Below, in pieces: positions 8,420 through 15,506 of a DNA stretch of 19,250 bases (position 1 is its first letter; each line of letters begins with the position of its first letter). Below the pieces are notes generated by a model. That model worked only from the letters and a program-made list of their open reading frames with translations, did no database searches and had not been told where the DNA came from. The position numbers and the translations under genes were made by a program. The stretch spans positions 1 through 19,250 of the forward strand of contig JAWWBG010000019.1 of assembly GCA_033721095.1 (NCBI GenBank). The letters are read 5' to 3'. The DNA comes from JAWWBG01 sp033721095 (lineage in GTDB: Bacteria; Actinomycetota; Nitriliruptoria; Nitriliruptorales; Nitriliruptoraceae).

Positions 8420-9303
8420 CCATCCGCTCGACGGCCGCCGTCCTCACGGTGGGCCTGCTCCTGGCCGCCTGCGGCGGCGATGATCCGGAGGCGACGCCGT
8501 CCGCCACCGCATCGACCATCGTGGACCCGTCCGGGTCCCCCGGAGACGACACGACCGCGACGGCATCCCCGACGGCCAGTGAGACCGCGACGCCCACCCA
8601 GGCGCCAACGGAAACCCCGCCAGACCCGACGAGCTCGCCGACCAGCCAGCCCAACCCCAACCCCGAAGGGGCCACGCCCGAGCCGATCCCGACCGGTACC
8701 TACTCGTACGCAACCAACGGGTGGTCCCAGCTCGGCAACGGGCCGCAGGAACCGATGCCGTCAACAACGACCCTGTCAGCGGCGGCGATGTCGGGGGGGC
8801 GGCAGGTCGTGACCCGCGACCTGACCGATGACGAGGGCTACGGCCAGACCATCCAGCGGGTCATGGAGTACGCGAAGACCGGTTTCTTCCTGCATGAGGT
8901 GCGGACCTCGGCCAAGGTGAAGGTCGGGCTGCTCGGCGACGTCGTCGACAACCGCACGTTCGTCGCCTCGCCGGCCGGCGCCCTGGGGACGCCCGAGAGC
9001 GAGGTCGGCTGGGAGAACACGTTCACGATGACCGGTGACGGAGTCACCCTCACGGTCACCGCCAAGCTGGTTCGGTTCGAGGACGTCACCGTGGGCGGGA
9101 CGACCGTCCGCGCGGCCGTCGTGACCCAGCACGTCGAGTTCAGCGGTGACCTGGAGGGCACGTCGGACTCGACGAGCTGGTTCCGACCCGAGGACCTGTT
9201 GCCCCTCAAGGAGCGGTCCTCCTCCGAGGTCACCCAAGCCGGCAGCGGCGTTGCCCAGAAGTCCGAATACACGGCGACGTTGAAGAGCCTCACACCCGCC
9301 TGA
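8416..9303 (+). CDS. Hypothetical lipoprotein with Ser/Thr/Pro-rich linker
   Basis: Predicted 295-residue exported lipoprotein of unknown function. The signal peptide ends in a clear lipobox (LLAAC, Cys19). A long low-complexity Thr/Pro/Ser/Glu linker (about 22-95), typical of a spacer through the cell wall, leads to a folded domain of about 200 residues. That domain is rich in beta-prone Thr/Val stretches and resembles no family I can name. GTG 8416 overlaps the TGA of the fusion gene, so the two are probably translated together. This suggests that the outer-surface protein serves the same lipid or envelope process as the cytoplasmic enzyme. Its lipobox region shares a 23-base identical stretch with the cupredoxin lipoprotein at 1315. 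Confidence 0.8.
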   Translation: MTIRSTAAVLTVGLLLAACGGDDPEATPSATASTIVDPSGSPGDDTTATASPTASETATPTQAPTETPPDPTSSPTSQPNPNPEGATPEPIPTGTYSYATNGWSQLGNGPQEPMPSTTTLSAAAMSGGRQVVTRDLTDDEGYGQTIQRVMEYAKTGFFLHEVRTSAKVKVGLLGDVVDNRTFVASPAGALGTPESEVGWENTFTMTGDGVTLTVTAKLVRFEDVTVGGTTVRAAVVTQHVEFSGDLEGTSDSTSWFRPEDLLPLKERSSSEVTQAGSGVAQKSEYTATLKSLTPA

Positions 9304-9324
9304 CGCGCAGCGCGCCAGCAGTCC

Positions 9325-9335
9325 GGGTCGGACCA
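9325..9335. promoter_or_regulatory. Candidate FadR-like operator before the DUF2993 gene
   Basis: GGGTCGGACCA matches the palindrome before the GntR gene (TGGTCNGACCA) at all fixed positions except the first. It lies in the 81-base gap after the lipoprotein gene, 49 bases before the GTG at 9385. By my rough estimate the core GGTCNGACC should occur about once by chance in a window this size and GC content, so the evidence is location plus similarity, not rarity. No clear minus-10 or minus-35 was seen beside it. Confidence 0.35.
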
Positions 9336-9384
9336 TCCCATCGCGGTGGCAGACTGTCGCACCTGACGTTGCCGTTGGTGCTGG

Positions 9385-10050
9385 GTGCTCGTGGAGATCC
9401 TTGTCGGCCTGGTCCTCGTGGCCGCCGTGATCGGGATCGGGCTGTCGTGGGCGGAGCGCCGGGTCGTCGCCGAGGCCCACCGCCGTGCCGAGGCCGCTCT
9501 CACCGAGGCCTTTGGCGTGCCCGTCCACGTGGACCTGCGGGGCCGGCCGATTCTGCTGCACCTGTACCGCCGGCACCTTCCCTCCGCCCACCTGTTCGTC
9601 CAGGGCCTCCCGATCCGCAAGGGTTCAGCGGTGCTCGCCCGGCTCGATGTCGAGCTCACGGGCGTGCACTTGCCGCCGCGGGGCTCCGGCGAGCCGATCA
9701 CGGCGGACGCTGGACGGTTCGTCGCACGCCTCGACGAGGACCAGGCGATCGCGCTGGTGGAACTCCCGACCGGCGCCCGAATCCTCCGGCTCACGCAACG
9801 AGGATTCCGACTCGCATCGACGATTCCGGGTGTGCGCGTCGATGCCCGCCTGGAGGTGCGTGACAACTGCCTGGTGGTCCAACCGGACCGCGGCCTGCTG
9901 ACGACGCTGCCGTGGCCGACGGAGTTCCTCGTCCCACTGAATCGGCTCCCGGCGGGCGCGCGCGTCACCGGGCTCCGCATCGAGGGCCGCACGCTGGTGA
10001 TCAGCGGCCTGCTGGACGGGCAACGTCTCACCGAACGGCCCGGAACCTGA
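9385..10050 (+). CDS. DUF2993 (LmeA-like) membrane-anchored protein
   Basis: Predicted 221-residue protein with one N-terminal hydrophobic segment (about 3-22), either an uncleaved anchor or a signal peptide. The rest fits the actinobacterial DUF2993 family: AEAHRRAEAALTEAFGVPVHVDLRG, a following LFVQGLPI, then paired beta segments and a late RVTGLRIEGRTLVISG. In mycobacteria a member (LmeA) is needed for lipomannan elongation or maintenance and binds phospholipids. A similar periplasmic lipid-linked role is inferred here. GTG 9385 is the likely start, with GTG 9391 possible; neither has a strong ribosome binding site. It lies 81 bases after the lipoprotein gene, with an operator-like palindrome in between. 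Confidence 0.7.
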   Translation: MLVEILVGLVLVAAVIGIGLSWAERRVVAEAHRRAEAALTEAFGVPVHVDLRGRPILLHLYRRHLPSAHLFVQGLPIRKGSAVLARLDVELTGVHLPPRGSGEPITADAGRFVARLDEDQAIALVELPTGARILRLTQRGFRLASTIPGVRVDARLEVRDNCLVVQPDRGLLTTLPWPTEFLVPLNRLPAGARVTGLRIEGRTLVISGLLDGQRLTERPGT

Positions 10051-10086
10051 CGACCCGCCCCAGCCCTGCGGCCGGGGCCAGCGGAC

Positions 10087-10097
10087 TGGTCTGACCA
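10087..10097. promoter_or_regulatory. FadR/GntR-type palindromic operator
   Basis: TGGTCTGACCA is a perfect inverted repeat with 5-base arms around one central base. As I recall it, it equals the core recognised by FadR-subfamily GntR regulators (TGGTCNGACCA in E. coli FadR sites). It ends one base before the minus-35 hexamer of the regulator gene's promoter, so binding there would be well placed for autoregulation and, through the overlap, for control of the hydroxylase gene. Confidence 0.65.
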
Positions 10098-10098
10098 C

Positions 10099-10127
10099 TT
10101 GACCATCAGCCATCTGACGGCTACGCT
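10099..10127 (+). promoter_or_regulatory. Promoter giving a leaderless GntR transcript
   Basis: TTGACC (10099-10104), a 17-base spacer and TACGCT (10122-10127) form a sigma-70-like promoter. The minus-35 matches the consensus at five of six positions, and the minus-10 has the TA---T pattern usual in GC-rich actinobacteria. Seven bases separate it from ATG 10135, so transcription should start at or next to the A of that codon. No ribosome binding site precedes the ATG, as expected for a leaderless mRNA. Confidence 0.6.
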
Positions 10128-10134
10128 CCCCTCC

Positions 10135-10854
10135 ATGGCGCTGGCTCCCGTTTCCCGCACGTCGCTGCCCGACGAGGTCTTCGGCCAGCTCGTCGACGGC
10201 ATCCTTGGTGGCGAGCTCGTCGTTGGCGAGGCACTTCCATCCGAGCGGGCGCTGGCCGAGACACTGGGCGTTTCCCGCCCTGCGGTTCGCGAGGCGCTCC
10301 AACGACTGGCCCAGTCGCGGCTGGTGGCCATCCGCCAGGGCGAGTCGACGACCGTCCGTGACTGGACGACCTCGGCCGGCCTCGACCTCCTCCCCCACCT
10401 CCTCGTCGCCGGCGGCAAGCTCGACCCCACGGTCATCGAGTCCATCATCGAGGTCCGCCAGCTCGTCGGACCCCTCGTCGCCGGCCACGCCGCCGAACGA
10501 CGCGACGACGGCGACGTCGCGCGCCTGCGCGAGATCCTCGATGAGCTCACCACTGCGACCGATGACACGGCTCGACAGCAGATCGCGCTGCGCTTCTGGG
10601 ACCAGGTCGTCATCGCCGCACGGTCGATCGCGCTGCGGCTGCTGTTCAACGCCCTGCGCGACGCGTACGAGCCGCTGCTGGAGGCGACCGGTCCGTTGCT
10701 GCACGACGAGGTGACGCACATCGCCGGTTACCGCGCCATCGTGGACGCCATTGCTGCCGGCAACGCGGACGCCTCCCGCGTGGCTGCGAGTGAGCTGTTG
10801 GCCCGCGGATCCCGCGCCGTGGAGGAGCTCCTGTCACGACTGGACGCCGAATGA
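10135..10854 (+). CDS. GntR family transcriptional regulator, FadR subfamily
   Basis: Predicted 239-residue DNA-binding repressor or activator. The N-terminal winged helix (about 9-76) has the GntR signature LPSERALAETLGVSRPAVREALQRL. Residues about 95-235 are an all-helical FCD ligand domain. The histidines that usually bind metal in FCD domains appear replaced: Trp155 stands in the usual FH position and Tyr199 in the usual HRAI position. This would favour a non-metal ligand such as an acyl-CoA, as in fatty-acid-responsive members. ATG 10135 is chosen over the in-frame TTG at 10099, which falls within the minus-35 box. The operator at 10087-10097 suggests self-control. Its stop overlaps the start of the hydroxylase (ATGA), so that gene is its most likely target. 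The ligand is not established. Confidence 0.9.
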   Translation: MALAPVSRTSLPDEVFGQLVDGILGGELVVGEALPSERALAETLGVSRPAVREALQRLAQSRLVAIRQGESTTVRDWTTSAGLDLLPHLLVAGGKLDPTVIESIIEVRQLVGPLVAGHAAERRDDGDVARLREILDELTTATDDTARQQIALRFWDQVVIAARSIALRLLFNALRDAYEPLLEATGPLLHDEVTHIAGYRAIVDAIAAGNADASRVAASELLARGSRAVEELLSRLDAE

Positions 10855-11570
10855 CAACCGCTGTTGCCGACCAGATCATGGCCAATGCCTCGGATACCGG
10901 CGACCGGCGCCGGAGCATCTCCCTGCGACAGGCGGCCGCCGAGTTCTGGCGGCACACCTCGCCCCAGTTGCTGGCCGTGCTGCTCGTCGGCGCCGTGGCG
11001 GCCCGTGTTGCGGTCGGTGACTGGAACGCCTGGGACGTGTGGGTGCCACTGCTGATGATCGGGTTCTTCCCGGTCCAGGAGTGGCTCATCCACGTGATCC
11101 TGTTGCATTGGAAGCCGTTGCAGATCGGCCGCTTCACGCTCGACCCCGAGGTGGCACGCAAGCACCGCGAGCACCATGCCGATCCACGCCACGTGCCCCT
11201 GATCTTCATCCCGCTCGGAACGCTGCTCGTTGTCCTGCCCCTCACCATCGTCGTCGCGTTGGTGGCCTTTCCGACGACCGGGCGTGGACTGACCTACCTC
11301 GTGACCGCAGCAGCAACTGGCGTGGTCTACGAGTGGACGCACTACCTCATCCACTCCGACTACCGGCCGAGGACGCGTGTCTATCGGGCCATCTGGCGCA
11401 ACCACCGTCTGCACCACTACAAGAACGAGAAGTACTGGTTCACCGTGACGTCCGCCAACACCGCAGACGTCGTGTTCGGCACCAATCCGACGCCGAGAAC
11501 CGTCGACCGGTCGGCGACGGCCCGTGACCTCCTCGGCGAGCAGGAATCCAGCCCCGTCGGCACCGGCTAG
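10851..11570 (+). CDS. Membrane fatty acid hydroxylase / sterol desaturase family protein
   Basis: Predicted 239-residue integral membrane di-iron enzyme that would hydroxylate or desaturate a lipid or carotenoid chain. The histidine clusters of the superfamily are present: H81-x4-H86, H105-x2-HH(108-109), H164-x3-H168 and H185-x2-HH(188-189). Hydrophobic spans lie near 38-52, 63-86, 116-139 and 147-168. The length is typical of short bacterial members. It overlaps the GntR gene by ATGA, so the pair is one transcript with coupled translation. This implies that the enzyme is induced or repressed by a lipid signal. The stop TAG lies in a CTAG palindrome that also forms the stop of the convergent gene. 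Substrate unknown. Confidence 0.87.
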   Translation: MTTAVADQIMANASDTGDRRRSISLRQAAAEFWRHTSPQLLAVLLVGAVAARVAVGDWNAWDVWVPLLMIGFFPVQEWLIHVILLHWKPLQIGRFTLDPEVARKHREHHADPRHVPLIFIPLGTLLVVLPLTIVVALVAFPTTGRGLTYLVTAAATGVVYEWTHYLIHSDYRPRTRVYRAIWRNHRLHHYKNEKYWFTVTSANTADVVFGTNPTPRTVDRSATARDLLGEQESSPVGTG

Positions 11571-12133
11571 TTCATCGACGGGTCCTCGGGCATCGTCGTC
11601 AGCAGGCGCGGATCGACACCCGCCCGTTCCATGGCCACGGGCCACAACCCGTCGGGATCGGCCGTGAGTGCATCGGTCGCCATCGCCGGCGCGGTCAGCC
11701 AGGCGTCTTCACCGACCTCCGCTTCCAGTTGGCCGGGTCCCCATCCCGCGTAACCCGCGAACACCCTGATTGCTGTCAGCTCGGTGGCAGCCAACGCCAC
11801 GTCCGCGCCCAGGTCGACCACGCGGAGGCCGTCGACGATTGGCTCCCAGCCGTCCGTGGCGACGCCGGGCGGGACGCCGCCGAGCGCGATCACGGCCGTC
11901 GGCTCGACCGGCCCACCGACGTGCACGAGTCCCGGGGCGGCGGCGACCGCGGCCCACGGTTCGAGCAGCTCGCCGACCGCCGTTCGACTGGGCCGATTCA
12001 GGACCAGTCCCAGCGCGCCGTCGTCGGTGTGGTCGAGCACCAGCACAACGGTGCGATGGAAGTTGGGATCGAGCAGCGATGGTGCGGCCACCAGCAAGTG
12101 ACCGGCGAGCGGACCGTCGTCGTCGGGAGCCAT
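11567..12133 (-). CDS. YqgE/AlgH family protein (DUF179)
   Basis: Predicted 188-residue cytoplasmic protein of the widespread YqgE/AlgH family, whose biochemical role is unsettled. Family hallmarks are near the N-terminus, GHLLVAAPSLLDPNFHRTVV followed by LVLDHTDDGALGLVLNRPS, and later VHVGGPVE and FAGYAGWGPGQLEAE. The length is normal. ATG 12133 is chosen because homologues begin just before the conserved LLVA(T/A)PSL; the frame stays open further upstream, through the start of the divergent gene. No strong ribosome binding site is visible. Only 37 bases separate it from the divergent CapA-like gene. It shares its last four bases (CTAG) with the convergent hydroxylase gene. Confidence 0.9.
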   Translation of the reverse strand: MAPDDDGPLAGHLLVAAPSLLDPNFHRTVVLVLDHTDDGALGLVLNRPSRTAVGELLEPWAAVAAAPGLVHVGGPVEPTAVIALGGVPPGVATDGWEPIVDGLRVVDLGADVALAATELTAIRVFAGYAGWGPGQLEAEVGEDAWLTAPAMATDALTADPDGLWPVAMERAGVDPRLLTTMPEDPSMN

Positions 12134-12170
12134 ATTGCGTGGCAGGCTACGGCTGCCCGGAGCTGCGCAG

Positions 12171-13295
12171 ATGCCCTCCCGAACCCGTGCCGTCCTGTTG
12201 GTCGCCTTCGGCGTACTCGTCCTGGCCGCCGCCGCGATCGGCACGGCGACGTGGGACGCCCAGACCCCGACCAGCGCTGCGTCGCCGCGCGACACGTCAG
12301 GCGCCTCGACGCCGCCCACGGGCCCGCCCACCCCCACGGGCTCGCCCACCCCCTCCATCCGGTCCGTCCAGCTGGCATTCGCGGGTGACGTCCACTTCGA
12401 GGAGTTCCTCCGAACGGCGCTGCTGGCCGATCCAACCGGGCTGTTGGCCCCCGCGGCGCCGCTGCTTGCCGGGGCGGATCACGTCGTCGTCAACCTCGAG
12501 ACGGCCGTGACGACTCGCGGCACACCGTGGCCCAAGACCTACAACTTCCGGGCCCCACCGGAGGCGTTCGTCGCGCTGCTGGCAGGCGGAATCGACGCCG
12601 TGTCGTTGGCCAACAACCACACGCTCGACTTTCGCGAGATCGGGCTCCTCGACACCCTCGACCACGCGGCCGCCGCCGGCATGCCAACGTTCGGTGCCGG
12701 CCGCGATCTCGCGTCAGCGTTGGCACCACACTCGGTCTCGATCAACGGCCTGCGAATCGCCTTCCTCGGCGCCGCCGAGGTGCTGACCGACGAGCTGTGG
12801 GTGGCCCGGGACGCGACCGACGACGGTCCCGCCCGCGCTGGCATGCCCGGAGCCAAGCCCCACCACCTGCCGTCACTGCTGCCCGCCATCGAACGAGCGG
12901 CCGCCACGCACGACGTCGTCGTCGTCTACCTGCACTGGGGGGAGGAGGAGAACCACTGTCCCGTGCCTCGGCAGACCAGCCTCGCCCCGAAGCTGGTCGA
13001 CGCGGGCGCCGACATCGTCGTCGGCACGCACGCGCACCGCGTCCAGGGGTTCGGGTTCATCGACGATGCCCTCGTCCACTATGGCCTGGGAAACTTCGTC
13101 TGGTACACGGGGAACAACGAGGGCGGGCGATCCGGCTCGGGCGTGCTGCATGTTCGGATCGAGCCGGACGGCACGATGACGCCGGAATGGCGGCCGGCCG
13201 AGATCGTCGACGGCATTCCCGTGCCTGTTGCCGCCGACGAAGCGCCCAGGCGTCACGCACAGATGCGCGCGTGGATGGATTGCGCCGGCTTTTGA
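12171..13295 (+). CDS. CapA/PgsA-type metallophosphatase-fold protein, membrane anchored
   Basis: Predicted 374-residue extracytoplasmic protein of the CapA family, whose members include the poly-gamma-glutamate capsule factor PgsA/CapA and have a calcineurin-like metallophosphoesterase fold. One N-terminal membrane segment (about 8-26) and a Pro/Thr/Ser linker (30-62) precede the domain. Motifs in order are GDVH (72-75), NLET (108-111), ANNH (147-150), LHWGEE (254-259), GTHAH (285-289) and GLGNF (305-309), so the metal site looks intact. ATG 12171 has GGAG at 12159-12162 eight bases upstream. No other capsule genes (CapB, CapC) are present, so a role in poly-glutamate synthesis is not supported. 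A general envelope phosphatase or hydrolase is equally likely. Confidence 0.88.
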   Translation: MPSRTRAVLLVAFGVLVLAAAAIGTATWDAQTPTSAASPRDTSGASTPPTGPPTPTGSPTPSIRSVQLAFAGDVHFEEFLRTALLADPTGLLAPAAPLLAGADHVVVNLETAVTTRGTPWPKTYNFRAPPEAFVALLAGGIDAVSLANNHTLDFREIGLLDTLDHAAAAGMPTFGAGRDLASALAPHSVSINGLRIAFLGAAEVLTDELWVARDATDDGPARAGMPGAKPHHLPSLLPAIERAAATHDVVVVYLHWGEEENHCPVPRQTSLAPKLVDAGADIVVGTHAHRVQGFGFIDDALVHYGLGNFVWYTGNNEGGRSGSGVLHVRIEPDGTMTPEWRPAEIVDGIPVPVAADEAPRRHAQMRAWMDCAGF

Positions 13296-13299
13296 GGGC

Positions 13300-14754
13300 T
13301 CAGACCGGTGACATCTCCGGCGGCGGCCCCGACGGCGGAGGTGCGGGTCCACGACCCGCGGGCGAGGCGCCGCGCGCGAGGTTCGCGAACTGGGTCAGGT
13401 GGTTCAGGAACGCGAGGTGGACGGTCCGCACGGGGCCGTTGCGGTGCTTGGCGACGATGAGCTCGGCGAGGCCCTGCGCCTCGGAGTCCTCGTGATACAC
13501 CTCGTCGCGGTAGATGAAGGCGACCAGGTCGGCGTCCTGCTCGATCGAGCCGCTCTCACGCAGGTCCGACAGGACCGGACGCTTGTCGGTGCGGGCCTCC
13601 GGCTGGCGTGACAGCTGGGAGAGGGCGACCACCGGGACCTCGAGGTCCATGGCGAGCCGCTTGAGCCCCCGCGAGATCTCGGCCACCTCCTGCTGTCGGT
13701 TGTCCACCGACCGGTGGCTCTGCATCAACTGGAGGTAGTCGACGATCACCAGCTCGAGTCCCCGCTTGTGCTTGAGCTGGCGGCACTTGGACTGGATCTC
13801 CATCATCGTGATCGACGGGGTGTCGTCGATGAACAGTGGCGCGTCCGACATGTCGCCGAGGGCGTCCGCGAGCTTGGTCCAGTCCGTCTGGTCGAGCTTG
13901 CCGACGCGGATCCGCGTCGAGTCGATGCGGGCCTGCGCCGAGAGGAGCCGTTCGACGATCTCGCGCCGGGACATCTCGAGGCTGAACAGGATCGACGGCT
14001 TCTTCTGGTCGACGGAGACGAACCGGGCGATCGAGAGCGCCAGCGAGGACTTTCCCATGGCCGGACGGGCTGCGACGATGATGAGGTTGGAGGGCTGGAG
14101 CCCGGCCGTCAGCCGATCGAGATCGACGAAGCCCGTCCGCAGACCCGTGACATCGTCGTCGCGGTCCGCGCGCTGTTCGATGGCGACGTAGGCCTCGTCG
14201 AGGAGTTCCTTGAGCTCGGCGTAGTCGTTGACCGTGCCCTGTTCGTTCAGCCGGAAGACGAGGCTCTCGGCCTGGTCGAGGACGGCCTGGACGTCGTCGG
14301 TGGGCTCGAAACCGAGCTCGGCCATGCGTCCGGCGACGTCGATGAGCCGCCGCAGCATCGCCTTGTCCCGCACGATCCGGGCGTAGTACTCGGCGTTCGC
14401 GGCCGTGGGAACCGACTGCGCCAGTTCGTGGACCGCGGCGGCGCCGCCGACCTCGCCCAGCCGGTTGGCATCACGCAGCCACTCGGTGAGCGTGATCGAG
14501 TCGATGCCCGTCCCGTTTCGGCGCAGTGCGAGAATGCCCTCGAACAGCGTCGCGTGGGCCGATCGATAGAAGTCGTCGGGACCGAGGATGGCCGCAACGT
14601 CGGTGGCTGCCCGCTGTGACAGCAGGCACGCGCCGAGGACGGACGCCTCGGCCTCGAGTGAGTGCGGCGGCACACGCTCGTGGCCCCGGGGCGCGCGAGG
14701 CGGTGGTGACGAGCGTGGGGGAAGGTCCTCGTCGGATGGACGCTGCTCGTCCAT
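13300..14754 (-). CDS. dnaB: Replicative DNA helicase DnaB
   Basis: Predicted 484-residue hexameric helicase that unwinds DNA at the replication fork with ATP. A poorly conserved Pro/Arg-rich tail (1-30) precedes the N-terminal helical domain (about 30-135), a linker, and the RecA-like domain. Walker A is ARPAMGKS (229-236) and Walker B lies in VIVDYLQL (336-343). DLRESGSIEQDAD (397-409) is the usual late motif. The DNA is uninterrupted, with no intein at the motifs where actinobacterial DnaB proteins often carry one. The C-terminus is Pro-rich. ATG 14754 has AAGGAG five bases upstream. It is the last gene of the rpsF operon, 17 bases after rplI, and converges on the CapA-like gene with four bases between stops. 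Confidence 0.97.
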   Translation of the reverse strand: MDEQRPSDEDLPPRSSPPPRAPRGHERVPPHSLEAEASVLGACLLSQRAATDVAAILGPDDFYRSAHATLFEGILALRRNGTGIDSITLTEWLRDANRLGEVGGAAAVHELAQSVPTAANAEYYARIVRDKAMLRRLIDVAGRMAELGFEPTDDVQAVLDQAESLVFRLNEQGTVNDYAELKELLDEAYVAIEQRADRDDDVTGLRTGFVDLDRLTAGLQPSNLIIVAARPAMGKSSLALSIARFVSVDQKKPSILFSLEMSRREIVERLLSAQARIDSTRIRVGKLDQTDWTKLADALGDMSDAPLFIDDTPSITMMEIQSKCRQLKHKRGLELVIVDYLQLMQSHRSVDNRQQEVAEISRGLKRLAMDLEVPVVALSQLSRQPEARTDKRPVLSDLRESGSIEQDADLVAFIYRDEVYHEDSEAQGLAELIVAKHRNGPVRTVHLAFLNHLTQFANLARGASPAGRGPAPPPSGPPPEMSPV

Positions 14755-14771
14755 CTCAGCTCCTTCCCCGT

Positions 14772-15491
14772 TCAGGCGGTCTCGTCGGCGTCGTCGGCCT
14801 CATCCTGGTCAGCCGTGGCCTCGGCATCCGCCTCCTCCTCGGCTGCGGCGGCGGCCTCGGCAGCCTCGAGCTCCTCGGCGGCCTCGAGGGCTGCGGCCGC
14901 GAGCTCGTCTTCTTCCTTCGTCGTGGCTGCGTCTGCGGCCGCGACGTCATCGTCAGCAGCGGCCGCCTCTGCCTCCGCTTCCTCCGCCCCCAGCAGCGGC
15001 GGTGGCTTGGCCGAACGCTGGGCGATGGTCTCGGGCGTGACGAGACCCTCCTCGTCGACGACCTCGATCTCGACCTCGGCCGTCACCTGGGGGTGGACGC
15101 GGATCGGCACCGGGTAGGTGCCGATCTGCTTGATCGCGTGCTTGAGGTCGATGCGGCGGGCCTCGATGTCGTGGCCGCGCTCCTTGAGGACACGGGCGAT
15201 GTCACGAACCGAGACCGAGCCGTAGAGATGGCCCCGATCATCGACCCGTGCCTCGACCCGCAGCGTGCGGCCCTCGAGGATCTCCTTGGCGGACGCGGCG
15301 CTGTCGATGGTCTTGGCCTCGTGGGCCTTGCGTGCCCGCGTGAGCGCCTCGGCCTCCTTCATGGCGCCGCGAGTGGCCAGGATCGCCATGCCCCGCGGGA
15401 TCAGGTAGTTGCGGCCGTAGCCGTCGGCGACGGTGACGACATCCCCGGGCAACCCGAGATTGTCGACCTCCGCCTTGAGGATCACCTTCAT
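14772..15491 (-). CDS. rplI: 50S ribosomal protein L9 (bL9) with long acidic C-terminal tail
   Basis: Predicted 239-residue large-subunit protein. The N domain (1-52: MKVILKAEVDNLGLPGDVV, GYGRNYLIPRGMA), connecting helix and C domain (about 75-148) match normal bL9, which is about 150 residues long. An extra part follows: a short spacer with PPPLL (163-167), then 169-239 made almost only of Ala, Glu and Asp, with one Lys and no Arg. The tail is in frame, has no stop, and uses the same codon style as its neighbours, so it is unlikely to be a sequencing frameshift. ATG 15491 has GGGGAGG six bases upstream. It sits between rpsR and dnaB as in many bacteria. The tail's role is unknown. Confidence 0.95.
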   Translation of the reverse strand: MKVILKAEVDNLGLPGDVVTVADGYGRNYLIPRGMAILATRGAMKEAEALTRARKAHEAKTIDSAASAKEILEGRTLRVEARVDDRGHLYGSVSVRDIARVLKERGHDIEARRIDLKHAIKQIGTYPVPIRVHPQVTAEVEIEVVDEEGLVTPETIAQRSAKPPPLLGAEEAEAEAAAADDDVAAADAATTKEEDELAAAALEAAEELEAAEAAAAAEEEADAEATADQDEADDADETA

Positions 15492-15506
15492 CGTCGGCCT
15501 CCCCGA

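Noticed and set aside
10051..10086. Terminator hairpin after the DUF2993 gene
   Set aside because: The GC-rich stretch can form only a short imperfect stem (GCCC with GGGC) and has no T-run.
10099..10134. TTG start at 10099 for the GntR regulator
   Set aside because: This TTG is part of the minus-35 hexamer, there is no ribosome binding site, and the 12 added residues do not belong to the GntR domain.
13300..14754. Intein in DnaB
   Set aside because: Actinobacterial dnaB genes often carry one, but all helicase motifs here are continuous and the length is that of a plain DnaB.
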